Assembly: GCA_039000515.1 (NCBI GenBank)
Contig: JBCFYV010000987.1
Coordinates: 62,001 to 126,000, forward strand
Direction of reading: 5' to 3'
From: Timema cristinae
Taxonomy: Eukaryota > Arthropoda > Insecta > Phasmatodea > Timematidae
DNA length: 64,000 nucleotides
Part shown: positions 33,819 to 44,815 of the stretch, piece after piece
How positions within the stretch are numbered: position 1 is the first letter of the stretch
Layout of the letters: each line of letters starts with the position of its first letter
Notes under the pieces: generated by a model
Database searches by the model: none
Told to the model about the DNA's origin: nothing
The model's input: the letters and a program-made list of their open reading frames with translations, nothing else
Position numbers and translations under genes: made by a program

Positions 33819-33990
33819 ACCATCGTGTCTCTCCACTCGTTCGGTATATACGCATATTTATTAATTACTCTAAATGTGTAGGGTTGAGAGTTAATGTATC
33901 CGAAATTTGGTGGCGGTAGGGTGTTAACAAAATTAGGGAAAAACTTTCTCAGTACATCTATTAGGGATTTAAACCCCGAATTTACCATGA
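33819..33990 (-). repeat. SINE type 2 copy, diverged
   Basis: CACCATCGTGTCTCTCCACTCGTTCGG.TATACGCA is the shared 3' end, followed by GGTTGAGAGTTAATG, GGGAAAAACTTTCTCAGT and a B-box-like GGGATTTAAACCCCG on the + strand. It is unbroken across the point where copy B entered the copy at 22,590. Confidence 0.6.
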
Positions 33991-34273
33991 ATTAAAAATC
34001 AAACTGAATAAGCCGTAAACTGTACCAATAGTTTATATTTAAACTCCAGAAGGCTATATATAATCTTGCTTTTTAATGTTGATTATTTGTATTTTATAAT
34101 TTTTATTATATAATATACTTTCTTAAATTACTGGGTCAAATTATTATTATTTACATTCTCATTAGTGGATCATAGGAGTGAAAACTTTCACATGATGGAA
34201 ACATAGAATAGACGACTCATTTGACAACGCGTTATTTGTTTCTAAGCACGAGAACAAAACAAAACATCAATCC

Positions 34274-34708
34274 TTGAAGTGTTTGAACTGGGATTTAAAC
34301 TTATTGTTGAATGTTAATTCAGCCATGGAACGATATGGACGTTTATGTGAAGACGATAAAGGAAAGATTATGGATTTAGTGGAGGCAGGGTACACGGACA
34401 GTGAAATTCTGCGTACAATACCGTGTTTGCAAAAAATTATTTCGCTTTGGAAATCTAGATGGGAAAATGAAAACAACCTCAAACCTAGTACTGCTGGTGG
34501 TATTTCAGGCAAAACTAATCGGGCACAAGAGGCCGCGATAGTTGCTATAGATCAGGCGAGGACATATTTAACTAGTAGACATATTGCTGCGCGGGTTGGG
34601 GTTAACTTGTCCAAATACACAATTTTGGAGCGGTTAATAGAAGGACGTCTCCATTCATTTACTGCTGCTTCAAAGCTGAGATTAACGGAATGGCAGAAGC
34701 AGGCTTGA
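34274..34708 (+). pseudogene. Tc1-like transposase, N-terminal fragment
   Basis: The 144-codon frame matches the paired helix-turn-helix DNA-binding region of Tc1/mariner transposases: LCEDDKGKIMDLVEAGYTDSEI as the first helix-turn-helix, then LTSRHIAARVGVNLSKYTIL, RLIEGRLHSFTAASK and LRLTEWQKQA just before the catalytic domain. No DDE catalytic domain follows, so this is a truncated relic. The actual start may be ATG 34,325 (MERYGRL), since the first 17 codons look like leader sequence. No inverted ends were found around it. Confidence 0.7.
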
Positions 34709-35640
34709 ATGAATTTCACACAAGAAAATTTATAACGGCCATTAGATATATATAAAAAATTAGATATAGATAAAAAATAAATTTAGCAAAGCAATATCAC
34801 CTGAAAAGAAGGGAAACAAGTAATTTTTTTGAACTTATTTGTACTTGACCCCCACAAAATAAGAAACCAGAAAGAGTTATATACACAGTCAGGAAAGGTT
34901 GTATAGCCACAGCAAGGCTTCTTGGCTTGCATTGTAAACATAGGTTAGCAATGAACAACAAGTAAAATCCCACTAATTGGTAATTAATTATCTACCAATT
35001 CCATTAAGGTATAATTTTAATTACCTAATTAAATAAAATTGGCTGTGGAGTGAGAATAATTACAGAACGTTTCGTCAGGTTGAGCCCCTCAGTAAAGGGA
35101 GTGGGTAGTATTTTTTTAATTTGAAACAGTTAAATGGGGACTGGCAATACTCTATAAATTGGCTAGCGAATATAGAGTACTTTAAACACATCTACACCAA
35201 GGAAAGTACTTTTAGACGTGGCTTAGATAAACTTAACTCGAAGCAGCCCAAGTAGTGTAGGAACGGCGCATGATCGTCCACATTATGGGCCAAATAAGAT
35301 ATATATATATATATGAGAAAAAATAAATTTACTTAAAATTTTAATAATAAAAAAGAGTAGAACATTTAACAAAACTTTAATAACTGTAGTTATTATGTAA
35401 CAGTAATTACAATTTTAATAACTCTAATTACTATGTAAAGTAACTTTAAATAATATGAACTATTCAGTCCAACTTTATTCATTGTAAGAAAATGTTAAAA
35501 ATATAAATTGGAAATAAACATTCAAAACCATAAATTCAACAAAGTAGAACTAATACTTCTTTTGTAAAGGAAAGAAGTGCATATTTGTTAAGACGCATAC
35601 AGTCCCCTACATCCCCACTAAAAGTCTACAGGTAAATACC
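34709..35640. other. No recognised feature
   Basis: AT-rich sequence with a short (TA)n run at about 35,300 and no supported gene. Confidence 0.4.
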
Positions 35641-35864
35641 TACAGTAGCCCCATGGCTTCTTTGGTGCTGACTGACAGATGACGGCTTTGAAAGCTACCA
35701 GGCCAAATTATGTATACCTACGCCGAACCATATGAACTGCAAAAACATGTGTTTAGCAGCTATTAGTTCTGAGAGTCAAAATTTAGGTATATACCTAAAT
35801 GTTGACTGTCAGAAGTCAGCGGTGAGCTGTCAGTCAGCCCAAAAGAAGCCATGGGGCTACTGTA
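35641..35864. mobile_element. Mariner-type MITE (about 220 bp)
   Basis: Inverted ends of about 38 bp: TACAGTAGCCCCATGGCTTC on the left and GAAGCCATGGGGCTACTGTA on the right, continuing inward as TTTGGTGCTGACTGACAG and CTGTCAGTCAGCCCAAAA. TA at both edges fits a TA target duplication, and CAGTAGCCCC a Tc1/mariner-type end. The middle holds a second palindrome, TTTAGGTATATACCTAAA. No coding capacity. Confidence 0.75.
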
Positions 35865-35929
35865 CTGTCTGAAAACAAGGGGATAGCTCAAAGACGTTTA
35901 CTCGGAAGGACGACGCAGAAATAAAATAT

Positions 35930-37260
35930 AAGATTGTTTCAAGTAAGATTCAATCCCGGTATAATAACTACAAAATCTTCAATTTTAAAATATAAATTCA
36001 AAATATTTAAGTCTAAAAATAAAAATTCTGTCAAATTACATTAATCTCATTTGGATTTAACATAATCAATCAAAGGAAATTCTATATATCGATACCCTGA
36101 AAGCACGCGAGGAGAGATTAAAGTGTGATCAAATTTTAAGGGCATATTTTTGTTAATTGTATATTATTATTTAGGTAAAAATGATAAAAGTATGTCAACA
36201 GGACAATTTTGAGTTTGAGAAGAAGTTATATAATTTCAGTTCGAGATAAATTTTGGAGGCTTAGCTAATTAGTTGGGTATTTTGAATCAAACTTAATTAG
36301 TAGACGATCTTGGAAATCAGAATAAATGTATGTGTTATGTGGGGACTATTTTAAATTTAATTAATAAGATTTTAAACTCTATAAGATATTGGTTAAGACA
36401 TTAACGGAATCACGGAGTGAGCTGATGATCTGAAAAGTAAAATATAAGATATCTAAAGAAGTTAATTTAGATATACACTTAAGTGCATTGTCACAGAAAG
36501 TTAAAGTAATTGGAAACACAAGAGGCCATACGTGTCTTGTTTGTCAAGTAATTTAAGATGGGAGTAACGGTTTAAGGTGTATTCAGACGTGGATTAACTA
36601 TGTGCAAGCCAAATCCATTTTGTTCAAGCGTCGTTATGAGTTTTAAGTTTAAAGATGGCCCGAGGGCATCTAACAGTGTTGAGGAGTTAAGGTATATTGG
36701 TTGAGGAGTTAAGGTGTATTCATACATGGACTTAGCGATGTGCAAGTCGTGAACTATTTTTAATGATGCTGAGTCAAGGAACCACCAAGGATAAGAGAGC
36801 AGGTTTTGTCAAGCGCAGTGCTAGCCAAGGGCAGCCTATAAGTGATATCAGTAACAAATGAGGCCAAGCTTATGTTTTCCACCAATATATGTGATTAGTA
36901 TCAAATGGTAAATCTTAATTGAAATTGACAAATATTAAGGAGATTATAAATATATTTAAAAAGTGTATTCTGTGATTGCGTAAAATGGCAGCCAGTACTT
37001 TTGTAGCAGCAAAGTATGTAAAAGAGCCTAAGGTGCTTAGGCAACATTTAAGAAATTTTGTTCAATAGATAAAAGATTTTTCACTAATGGGAAAGTATAA
37101 TTGATCATCCAATTAGAAAGGAAAACATCATTTTAAAATATTTTAGGGTAATGTGATACATGATATCAAGCTAATTTCAAACGTACTTTATGATTACAAG
37201 ATTGTTTTCTATAAATTTTAGTTATTTACACTCCATAAGATTAGGGTAAAATACTATATT
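35930..37260 (+). repeat. Copy C: relic of the gypsy-type 3' tail
   Basis: This aligns in order with the copy B tail (about 29,580-31,060), with more divergence and gaps. Anchors include CGCGAGGAGAGATTA, AGACGATCTTGGAAATC, AAGATATCTA, GCGTCGTTATGAGTTT, GATGGCCCGAGGGCATCTA, CACCAA, TAATAACAAATGAGGC-type words, ACGTACTTTATGATT and CAAGATTGT. No LTR, gag or pol was found beside it. It shows that the non-coding tail is old and belongs to the family. Confidence 0.8.
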
Positions 37261-38867
37261 TTTATTGCTTACAACCAAGTTGACATGACGGAAAGTAAAA
37301 AGAAAAAGAAAGATAAAGTGAAAGTTAGAGGGTAAGTTGACCCTGAATCTAAGCAGCTGTGTTACTAGCGATGGTAAACTAAAGTGAAAGGGCAGTTTGA
37401 CCTTGGGTGATTAACCAGGGTTCTTTAACAAAAAAACAAAAAACAGATTATTACAGAAATAAATGTTAATATAAGTAACATTAAATGTGGATTGAGTATG
37501 TAAATATGTAATATACCTTGCCCAATGGCAAGTCATTAATAGTTGTTCTATGATAATAAATACAAATTAATTAAATCAATAGAATTAAATAAAAAATTGT
37601 AAGAAAACGTGACCTTATTTTTTCTTGTGTAATAAGGCAAATAAAAAGAAACATAAAATAAATAATAAAATAGAAAATTCTTTCTTTCCGTTTATTCATC
37701 AAGATGATTGAACATTAAAAAATAGGAACAATCGATAATGAAAACATATACACAGTATATAATCACTATGGCATTGTTATACAAATAAACTTTAAATCAA
37801 TGTTTACACACATACACAATTAATGTAAAACTACACTCTACAAATTTATTCATGTTTAATTTTAAGAATAATCAAATGTAAAGTATGAGATAGCTCTTGC
37901 AAAATATAAGAAAATGGAAGGTATTGTAATGATACTCTCATATATTAAAAAAGTTATGGATGAAGGGTATTTTTCTTTAATGAACTGTATGTAAAATATC
38001 CTTTTAAAACTTAATCCATGGAGAGTCACGCGCCTTTCAGAAGTAATTTCATTATATTGCACCACAAAACTTTTTTACTTAAAAGATCAACTCCGTAGCA
38101 TTAGAAAGATCTTGTGACATGCTGGCTCCCTCTACCCAATAGGAATCCAGCCTTCACAACATCAGATCGCCAAGAGTCTTTCTATTAGTTGGTTTGACAC
38201 TGATGACAAGGGGTCCAAGAAGCAAGGGGTAGTTCATATATAAGCCACTTGTGTGTATGAATACAATATAGTAACATAAATCTATACAGCGCACGGTACT
38301 CCGAACACACAGAACAAGTGATATCAAAGAAAGAAAATCCGTAATTTAACAAAAAAAACTGTATCATATAATATAATATCTTTATCACCAAAAGTGGAAT
38401 CATCAAATTAAATCGTGTGCAAAATCAAAACTCTTGTTTATTTCATAGGAATAAATATCACAACTAACCATATCACCTAACCGTGTGATGAGTGCGTAGT
38501 GACGTATGTACGCGTCATCATAGGAAAAACAGGTATCGTCCACATCCGCATCATCATCAGTATATAATCCCTTATCAACATAATTGGCGCCGTATCGCGG
38601 GTCAAATATCTCATTATAAAAACCATATAATAATTGTCGCCCAATCGCGTAGCATCGTTAGTAGATAAATTCAATATTATTATAATATTTGAGATGTATG
38701 AAGTATTGAAATCATATATTTTTTTATCTTTACCTAGTCCCCCTAATATTCTGAGGAGTTTTTTTTAGCTAGATTAAGTAAGGTATATTTGTGGCACTTT
38801 GATTACCTAATATGTGTTTTTCACAACATCAAAGAGATACAAAAAGAAATAAATTCTTTAATATACA

Positions 38868-38868
<1 letters not shown>
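37261..38868. other. No recognised gene
   Basis: AT-rich DNA. The stretch 37,290-37,420 has two loosely repeated AGTGAAAG..AGTTTGACC units. Minus-strand frames at 37,862-38,065, 38,185-38,406 and 38,477-38,674 are short with no recognisable motif. Words resembling an LTR (CGCCGTATCGCGGGTC, GTCGCCCAATCGCG at 38,585-38,650) may be a gypsy-type LTR remnant, not supported enough to call. Confidence 0.35.
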
Positions 38869-38899
<31 letters not shown>

Positions 38900-39153
38900 G
38901 CACCGCGTCTTACTAACCGTTCGGGTTATACGCACTTACCGTAATGTATAATGGTAAGGTGATTGTGAGATGAAATGGAGGACCTACAGTTTAACGTGGA
39001 ATCCAAACCACGATGGAGGCCTGGCATTCTCCACATTCACAAGATGTCTTGTCAGAGGTGAAGGAAGGGTTTGGAAATCAGATAAATCTGTGCCGGGACC
39101 GAGGATTGAGCCCCAAACCCCCAGCACAGAAGTCCGACACCTTACCCCTAGAT
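38869..39153 (-). repeat. SINE type 1, nearly full length
   Basis: Starts with an ATT run and AGCACCGCGTCTTACTAACC, GTTCGGGTTATACGCAC, followed by the complete type 1 body (TTTAACGTGGAATCCAAACC, GGAGGCCTGGCATTC, AAGATGTCTTGTCAGAGGTG, CTGTGCCGGGACCGAGGATT). It ends at ACACCTTACCCCTAGA. The last 14 or so bases of the tRNA-like head are missing or replaced. Copia copy E begins about 20 bp later. Confidence 0.92.
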
Positions 39154-39174
39154 TTTAATTGACATAATTTATAT

Positions 39175-39460
39175 TGTTGACATTATTTATTTCTTGACTA
39201 TGATGAGACATATGTAGTTGTTGTCCTGTCTTTGGTCTATTGTGTTGTTGCGCATGCGTAATGTTTTTTCAGTTGCGTTTAACAGACTTGTAATGTTTGT
39301 CCGTATGTTTGTGATCTCCAAAGTGATTAATTAATTTGGGTAGTTATTAGAAGAAATTCAATCAGTCATATATACTCGTTTAATGGCTGATTAAATAAAT
39401 AACAGCAAAGTGAAGAAATAAAAGTTGGTATGCTTATATTTGAACGGAATTAATTCAACA
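39175..39460 (+). repeat. Copia copy E, 5' LTR (286 bp)
   Basis: Begins TGTTGACATTATTTATTTC and ends TTAATTCAACA, with perfect TGTTGA/TCAACA ends. It is homologous along its length to the minus-strand LTR at 8,696-8,980. A polyadenylation-like AATAAA lies near 39,395. It is directly followed by a primer site typical of copia. Confidence 0.92.
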
Positions 39461-39475
39461 GGTTATGGGCCAAGC
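39461..39475 (+). promoter_or_regulatory. Copia E primer site (half-tRNA type)
   Basis: GGTTATGGGCCAAG follows the LTR directly. It matches the complement of the anticodon stem-loop of initiator methionine tRNA (CCCATAACC in the tRNA). Drosophila copia is known to prime from a half-molecule of this tRNA rather than its 3' end. The match is by eye. Confidence 0.65.
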
Positions 39476-39637
39476 ACGCTTCCACTGCGACCCCATTATA
39501 TCGTGAGGTGTGAATTAAGAGAATTTTTTTTCTTGTTGACGTTACACATTTTTTGTTCGTATCGTTTGTATGTTTTGTTCGTGTCGTCGGTAGGTGTATA
39601 TTGCGTCCAGTATGTTTTCTTTTATTAGCTTGCAGTA

Positions 39638-41690
39638 ATGACGTAAAAGGACACATACGATGGCACAAAATTCGACGGCACAAATTTTGTATTCTGGAAA
39701 TTTAGTGTGTCGTTCTTACTTGATGCTCAATATTTGGTAGAATTTGTGAAAGGGACAGATATAGAGCCCGAAAAAGCAGAAAAACTCGACGAGTGGAAAG
39801 TATGGAAAAAGTGTAAGTCAAAAACAGCAGTGATTTTATTGAGCTCAGTGGATCGGACATTTCATGTGAATTTAATAAATTGTAGGATACCGAAAGAGAT
39901 CTGGGATAAACTACATTCTTTGTATGGAGATACAAGTGAAGATGCGAAACAAGATTGTTGGCAACAATTTTACGATTTTCAGATTAAGAATGGCGTGTCT
40001 GTCACGACACAGCTAGAAAAATTTGAAACCATCTGTAAGAATCTCAATCTCGTGTATAATTCGTAAGGACAAAAGGTTGACATCAATGGAAGGGGAGTCT
40101 TCATCACTTGCGCTGCAGGTATAAACCCTGTAACTAACACTGGATAAACAAGAAAAATGTCATCAAATTACCAGAAGGGTAATTATTCTAAGGACAAGCA
40201 GAAGAAAAGTGCCAAGAGTATCGAAGAGTTGAAAAGAAAACATCCTTGTAAATACTGCAATGAGATTGGTCACTGGTATCTTGAATGTGAAAAGCTAATA
40301 GAAGATGAAGAAAATAAAAACATAAAAATGAGTGATGATTCTACATCTGCGTATGTGTGTGACATCTCATATTTCTTCTCAGAAACGACAGATAAGGACA
40401 AATCTGTGTAGTTGGCAGACTTGGGTGCAAGCCTGCTCATGACTTTCTGCCGTGTTTATTTCAGTGAACTCAGACCAGTTGGTAAGATAAAGTTAGTTCA
40501 GCAGTGTAGTTAGTGTAGCAGGTATTGGCACAATATATATTATTGGAGAAGTGCATGGAAAGCAGGTCAACCAGAAATTGACCTATGTGCTATTAGTTCT
40601 GGTACTGAAACAAAATTTATTTTCAGTGGAAGCGATCAATGACAAAAATTCCTCATCCATAGCTACCATAATCACTGTGAGGTCCCAGAAAGAAGTTGTG
40701 GCTTATCAGCGAAAGGGGTGCTTCATGGATCGCTGTTTCGAATGCTTTTTAAGGTACAAGTTTCTCCAAAGTGTAATGTTGCATAAGTTAACGCCCTGAA
40801 GCTGTGGCACGAGAGGTTAGGTCACATTAATGTCAGTTCATTTAATTCAACGGAAAAAATTGATGCAGCTAATGGTTTAATAATCAATCACAAATCCAAT
40901 TTTTTTCTGTGAAGCGTGTGATATGGGAAAGCATGCTTTCAAGCCACACCCATCAAGCAAGAGACCGAAAGCTGATAATCCCAGTGAAAAGATTTATTCG
41001 GATGTCTGCGGTACAGTTAATGTACAGTCACCCGGTGGTTCAAAGTATTTCTTATTGTGTAAGGATAAATACTCGGGATACCGCTCCTTATTTTTCATGT
41101 GTCACAAACAATAAGTGTTTACAAAGTTCAAAAATTATGAAGCTTTTGTGACAAAGAAGACCGGTAGAAACATAAAATGCTACGTACAGACAATGGCAGA
41201 GAGTATCTGTCAAATTAATTCAATTTTTTTCTGAGAATAAAAGGAATTCAATTTTTTTTCTGAGAATAAAAAGAATTCAATTTTTGTCTGAAAAGAAAAG
41301 GAATTGTTCATGAAATATCAACACAGTATATTCATGAGCAGAATTTTCAGGACGAGCGTGAAATGCGTACCCTTTGTGAAAGTGCCAGATCTGTGCTACT
41401 TGCTAGAAACCTTCCAGAAGAATTATGGGCTGAAGCTGTTCAAACATCTGTGTATGTTTTGAATCAAACCATCTCAAAACAATCTGTTGGAATTACTTCC
41501 TACGAGAGGGGGTTTAATGAAAAGCCAGAAATCAAACATGTGCGAGTATTTGGTTATGATGCATACATGCATATACCCAAAGAGACAAGCAAGAAGTTTG
41601 ACCCAAAGAGCAAGAAAATGATTTTTGTTGGAAAGTTTATTGATAATTCCAGATAGTTTAAAATTGACTAGAATTAAACAAGTAATAATC
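39638..41690 (+). pseudogene. gag-pol: Copia copy E: gag, protease and integrase, truncated
   Basis: The ATG at 39,638 is soon followed by a stop, then gag continues (DGTKFDGTNFVFWKF, open to 40,066). A zinc knuckle CKYCNEIGHWYLEC lies at about 40,250. The protease motif is altered (ADLGAS, the family's second residue changed). The pre-integrase motif LKLWHERLGHINV and integrase pieces follow (KIYSDVCGTV, then the open piece 41,363-41,656 with RNLPEELWAEAV and FGYDAYMHIPKE). Stops and shifts separate the pieces. It ends after KKMIFVG near 41,690. RT, RNase H and the 3' LTR are absent. Confidence 0.88.
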
Positions 41691-41766
41691 AAGTAGGTTT
41701 GCATCCATCCATTGCTCTAGAGTTTATCTGGCCCAATCTTAGATACACGGTCTCAAACGTCGCTCC

Positions 41767-41784
41767 CCCCCCCCCCCCCCCCGC
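41767..41784. repeat. Poly-C run
   Basis: About 18 consecutive C residues just after the end of copia E. Runs like this are prone to sequencing and assembly length errors and may mark a junction. Confidence 0.9.
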
Positions 41785-41833
41785 GTCATAAACGCCTTAG
41801 ACCACGCGACCATCAACCGGGGGCCAACCACCC

Positions 41834-42677
41834 AATGCACACCACATTTGCGAGAGTGAGAAAAAAGGGTGGTTTTGCTGGTTGACCTGATTTTACTAGC
41901 ATAGCTACGCTTTATCAGAATTATTGGGAAATGCACCAGTAGTTTGCTAAACCAAACTTATTCATTCTGCGCCATGGGATAACCACAACCCTAGAGATAG
42001 AACAGCTAGTGTCGTCCTTCCGAGTGAGAAAAAAGTTTGTGTACCCGCACTTGCTATCCAAACTGATTCATTTTGCGCCAAAGTGTACCCACATTTGCAT
42101 GAACAGACATAGCAGAGCGTCTACCCAGCACGTCCATCCTCATCGGCAGCTAGAAGGTGTCTGGTGGATAACGGGACTTACAAAGGATCTTGTGCGCATC
42201 GGGCATACGCTGATGTGTATTGGGCAACCGCTGCCATTACAGTCGGCACTCACCGAATGCACACCACATTTGCAAGAGCTGGAAAAAAAGGGGGGTTATG
42301 CTGTTCGACATGATTTTTCTAGCATAGCTACGCTTTATCAGCATAGGATAGGGAAGTGCACCAGCATTTTGCTAAACCAACTTATTCATTCGGCGCCATG
42401 GGGTACCCACAACCCGAGGGCCAGCACAGCTAATGTCGTCTTTCCAAGTGAGAAAAAGATTGTGTACCTGCGCTTAATATCCAAAGTTATTCATTCTGCG
42501 CCAAAGTGTACCCACATTTGCATAAACAGACATAACAGAGCGTATAACCAGCACGTCCATCCTCATCGGCAGCTAGAAGGTGTCTGATGGATAACTGGAC
42601 TTACAAAGGGTTTTATGCGCATCGGGCATGCGCTGATGTATATTGGGCCACCGCCACCATTACAGTCGGCACGCCCT
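41834..42677 (+). repeat. Tandem repeat, two units of about 422 bp
   Basis: AATGCACACCACATTTGC occurs at 41,834 and 42,256, and CATTACAGTCGGCA at 42,235 and 42,658. Between them the two units match in order: TTTTTCTAGCATAGCTACGC, TTATTCATTCTGCGCCATGG, GTACCCACATTTGCAT, CAGCACGTCCATCC and CATCGGGCAT.CGCTGATG. The 192-codon frame at 42,009-42,587 simply runs across the two units. The CATTACAGTCGG word occurs once more, in front of the small gene at 42,756. Confidence 0.88.
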
Positions 42678-42687
42678 TTGAATTGCC

Positions 42688-42694
42688 TATAAAT
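42688..42694 (+). promoter_or_regulatory. TATA box of the small spliced gene
   Basis: TATAAAT lies 68 nt before the ATG at 42,756, in GCCTATAAATTGACC. TATA boxes at comparable distances precede three other genes of the element. Confidence 0.45.
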
Positions 42695-42755
42695 TGACCT
42701 CGAAATCATTACAGTCGGTCATTTAAATTTGTGATTGGCTTCAATAATCATCAAG

Positions 42756-43214
42756 ATGAGTTTCGACGCGCTGGAAAATTGGATAAATTCAATGGTAACT
42801 ATTTAGCTTATTACGTCTTTGGTGTACAGCTGTATTTTCCTCTTTAATAGACTGGCAAGAAGATGAATCCCGGATGTCTGTCGAGGCAGTCCAACCGATT
42901 GTGCCCAATAGCCTGGACCAATTGATTTTTTTTTACCGAGGATGGAATTTTCTTGGCAGAAAACGACTTGTCCATGGGTAATTAGCGTCCTGCGTTAGAT
43001 TTTAGAGACTTGGCAGTGTTTTTTTCCTTGTTAGTAATTAATATATATTTATATGATTTCAGATTATTAAATTCCCCACAATCTGGATGCCATCTTGAGG
43101 GAACACGTAACGCCTGCAGAGGGCTCACAGGTTGGTGTGCGGGCGCCGTACCTGGAGAAAGGCGATGCGTAGGTGGGCATCGGAAAGGTTAGCAACGATT
43201 CACCCGATGTTTGA
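42756..43214 (+). pseudogene. Small three-exon gene, unknown function
   Basis: The ATG at 42,756 opens MSFDALENWINSM, then GTAACT at 42,795 and TTTAATAG ending at 42,850 bound a 56-bp intron. Exon 2 (42,851-42,977) encodes DWQEDESRMSVEAVQPIVPN and ends at GGTAATTAG. A second intron of 85 bp ends ATGATTTCAG at 43,062. Exon 3 (43,063-43,214) holds NLDAILREHVTPAEGS and VGIGKVSNDSPDV before a TGA. There are small frame problems at the first junction and in a T run, and stops early in exon 3 and after EKGDA, so it is probably dead. I do not recognise the family. It is acidic and has no membrane segment. Confidence 0.5.
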
Positions 43215-43960
43215 GATAAATTGGAAGCGATAGATCACCTAATATGAAGTACCATCTAAAAGTAATAATGCTATAGCCACTAGTTTGGAAATAGACTATT
43301 TGTGTGCGCTCTCTTTATCCCAAACCACCTATTTCGTCAGCATACCAAAATCTTTTGTCAGCTGACCGTTTCGAGAAGGTTGTCAAAGACAGAAAATTAT
43401 AATTGTCGCTTTAGACAATTATTAAATTCACGTTTACAATGTGCTGGATCAAATATTCAGCCACCACCTTAGTGCATGTGATAGAGTGTCTGTATAGTAA
43501 ACTATTGGTATCGGGTTCATTTCCCGACAGGGTTGGTTTGATAAATTATCATACAACTGCCAAGGTTTGTGGATGTTATAGTCTTAACATTTTATGAATA
43601 AAAAAACGTGGCTCAAGATTTAGACTGAAAAAAAAATAACGGTTATAAATTAAATTGTTTTTTATTTATTTCTAAAACAAAATTATTTCCACCAAGAATA
43701 AACTTAATTCTGTCCACTTAACTATTTTTACTAATTTGTGTGAATACATGTATTCCCTGCAAATACCTTATTTCATTTATGACTTGTGTGTGGCTTTGCT
43801 TGCTTATCGAGCCAACAGATAGCGTTGAAAGCTTTATCGACCATTAATACGGTTTTAAAAAGGGGAAATTATGTGTTTTAAGTTTACAGATATTTCTTAC
43901 AGGCATCCAGGAGAAATTATATTGTTGATTTAGCCGATCATTAAATTGAGAGAGATAGAC
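43215..43960. other. No recognised gene; tRNA-like word
   Basis: I see no supported frame. 43,460-43,535 has a tRNA-like look (TAGTGCATGTGATAGAGTG and GGGTTCATTTCCCG) and may be an old SINE head. From 43,790 the sequence begins the repeats described next. Confidence 0.4.
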
Positions 43961-44224
43961 AAACCCTATATGTTTGCCGAGCCAAGGGACCATGGTGCGA
44001 TTCCAAACATGGGGGTGAAAATAAGGGTTTCACTGTCCTGGACCGTGTTTGTAGCGTATGTGTGTGTATGTGAGGTTGTGCTTGCGTATCGGGCCAAAGA
44101 TAGCATTGAAAGCCTCTTTCGAACATTAATACGGTTTTAAACGTGATAAATTATGTGTTTTAAGCTTACAGATATTTCTTACAGGCATTCAACAGAAATT
44201 ATATTGTTGATTTAGCCGACCATT

Positions 44225-44225
<1 letters not shown>
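43790..44225 (+). repeat. Tandem duplication, about 300 bp unit
   Basis: Two units share ATAGCGTTGAAAGC / ATAGCATTGAAAGC, CATTAATACGGTTTTAAA, AATTATGTGTTTTAAG, TTACAGATATTTCTTACAGGCAT, AGAAATTATATTGTTGATTTAGCCGA and CATTAAATTGAGAGAGA. The second ends in the (GA)n run. Confidence 0.8.

Positions 44226-44227
<2 letters not shown>

Positions 44228-44282
<55 letters not shown>
44228..44282 (+). repeat. (GA)n microsatellite
   Basis: About 26 GA dinucleotides. The same place in the upstream unit (43,950) has only a few, so the run expanded in one unit. Confidence 0.95.
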
Positions 44283-44283
<1 letters not shown>

Positions 44284-44319
44284 AACCCTAACATTTTTAT
44301 CTAGACAAGGGAGCCTGGT

Positions 44320-44815
44320 TCATTTCCAAACATGGGGTAAAAATGAGGGTTTAACTGCCCTGGACTACATTTTGTTGTTGTCCTGGGGTGTATTTATTAC
44401 ACACACTTTGTGAAAGGTCTCGAGTTCGATTCCCTTTATGGGTGAAACTGTAGGTTTAACCCTTGATAGTGTTAAAATAACTTTTCTGAACTAAATTTTT
44501 CAGTTGTATTAGGGTTAAAGTGTATTTATTACACACATGTTGCGAAATGTCCCAGGATCGATTCACCATATGGGTGAAAATGTAGGTTTAACACTTCATA
44601 GTGTTAAAATAACTGCCATGGACTGTATATTGTAGTTGTACTAAGGTTCGAGTGTATTTATTACACACAGTCTGTGAAATGTCCCGGGTTCAATTCTTGG
44701 CATAGATGAAAATGTAGGTTTAACCCCTCATAGTGATAAATTAACGGCCCCTGGACTATATTTGTAGCTGTACTAAGGTTCGAGCGTATTTATTACACAC
44801 ACTTTGCGAATGTTG
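44320..44815 (+). repeat. Tandem array of about 130-bp B-box-bearing units
   Basis: Three to four units each contain GTGTATTTATTACACACA, a word of the type GTCCCGGGTTCAATTC, GTGAAAATGTAGGTTTAAC, CATAGTGTTAAAATAAC and TGGACT.TAT.TTGTAG. The inner GGTTCAATTC is a tRNA B-box look-alike, so the unit may come from a SINE head. Confidence 0.75.

Noticed and set aside
42009..42587. 192-codon + strand frame
   Set aside because: It runs across two tandem 422-bp units and repeats its own sequence; no sign of coding selection.
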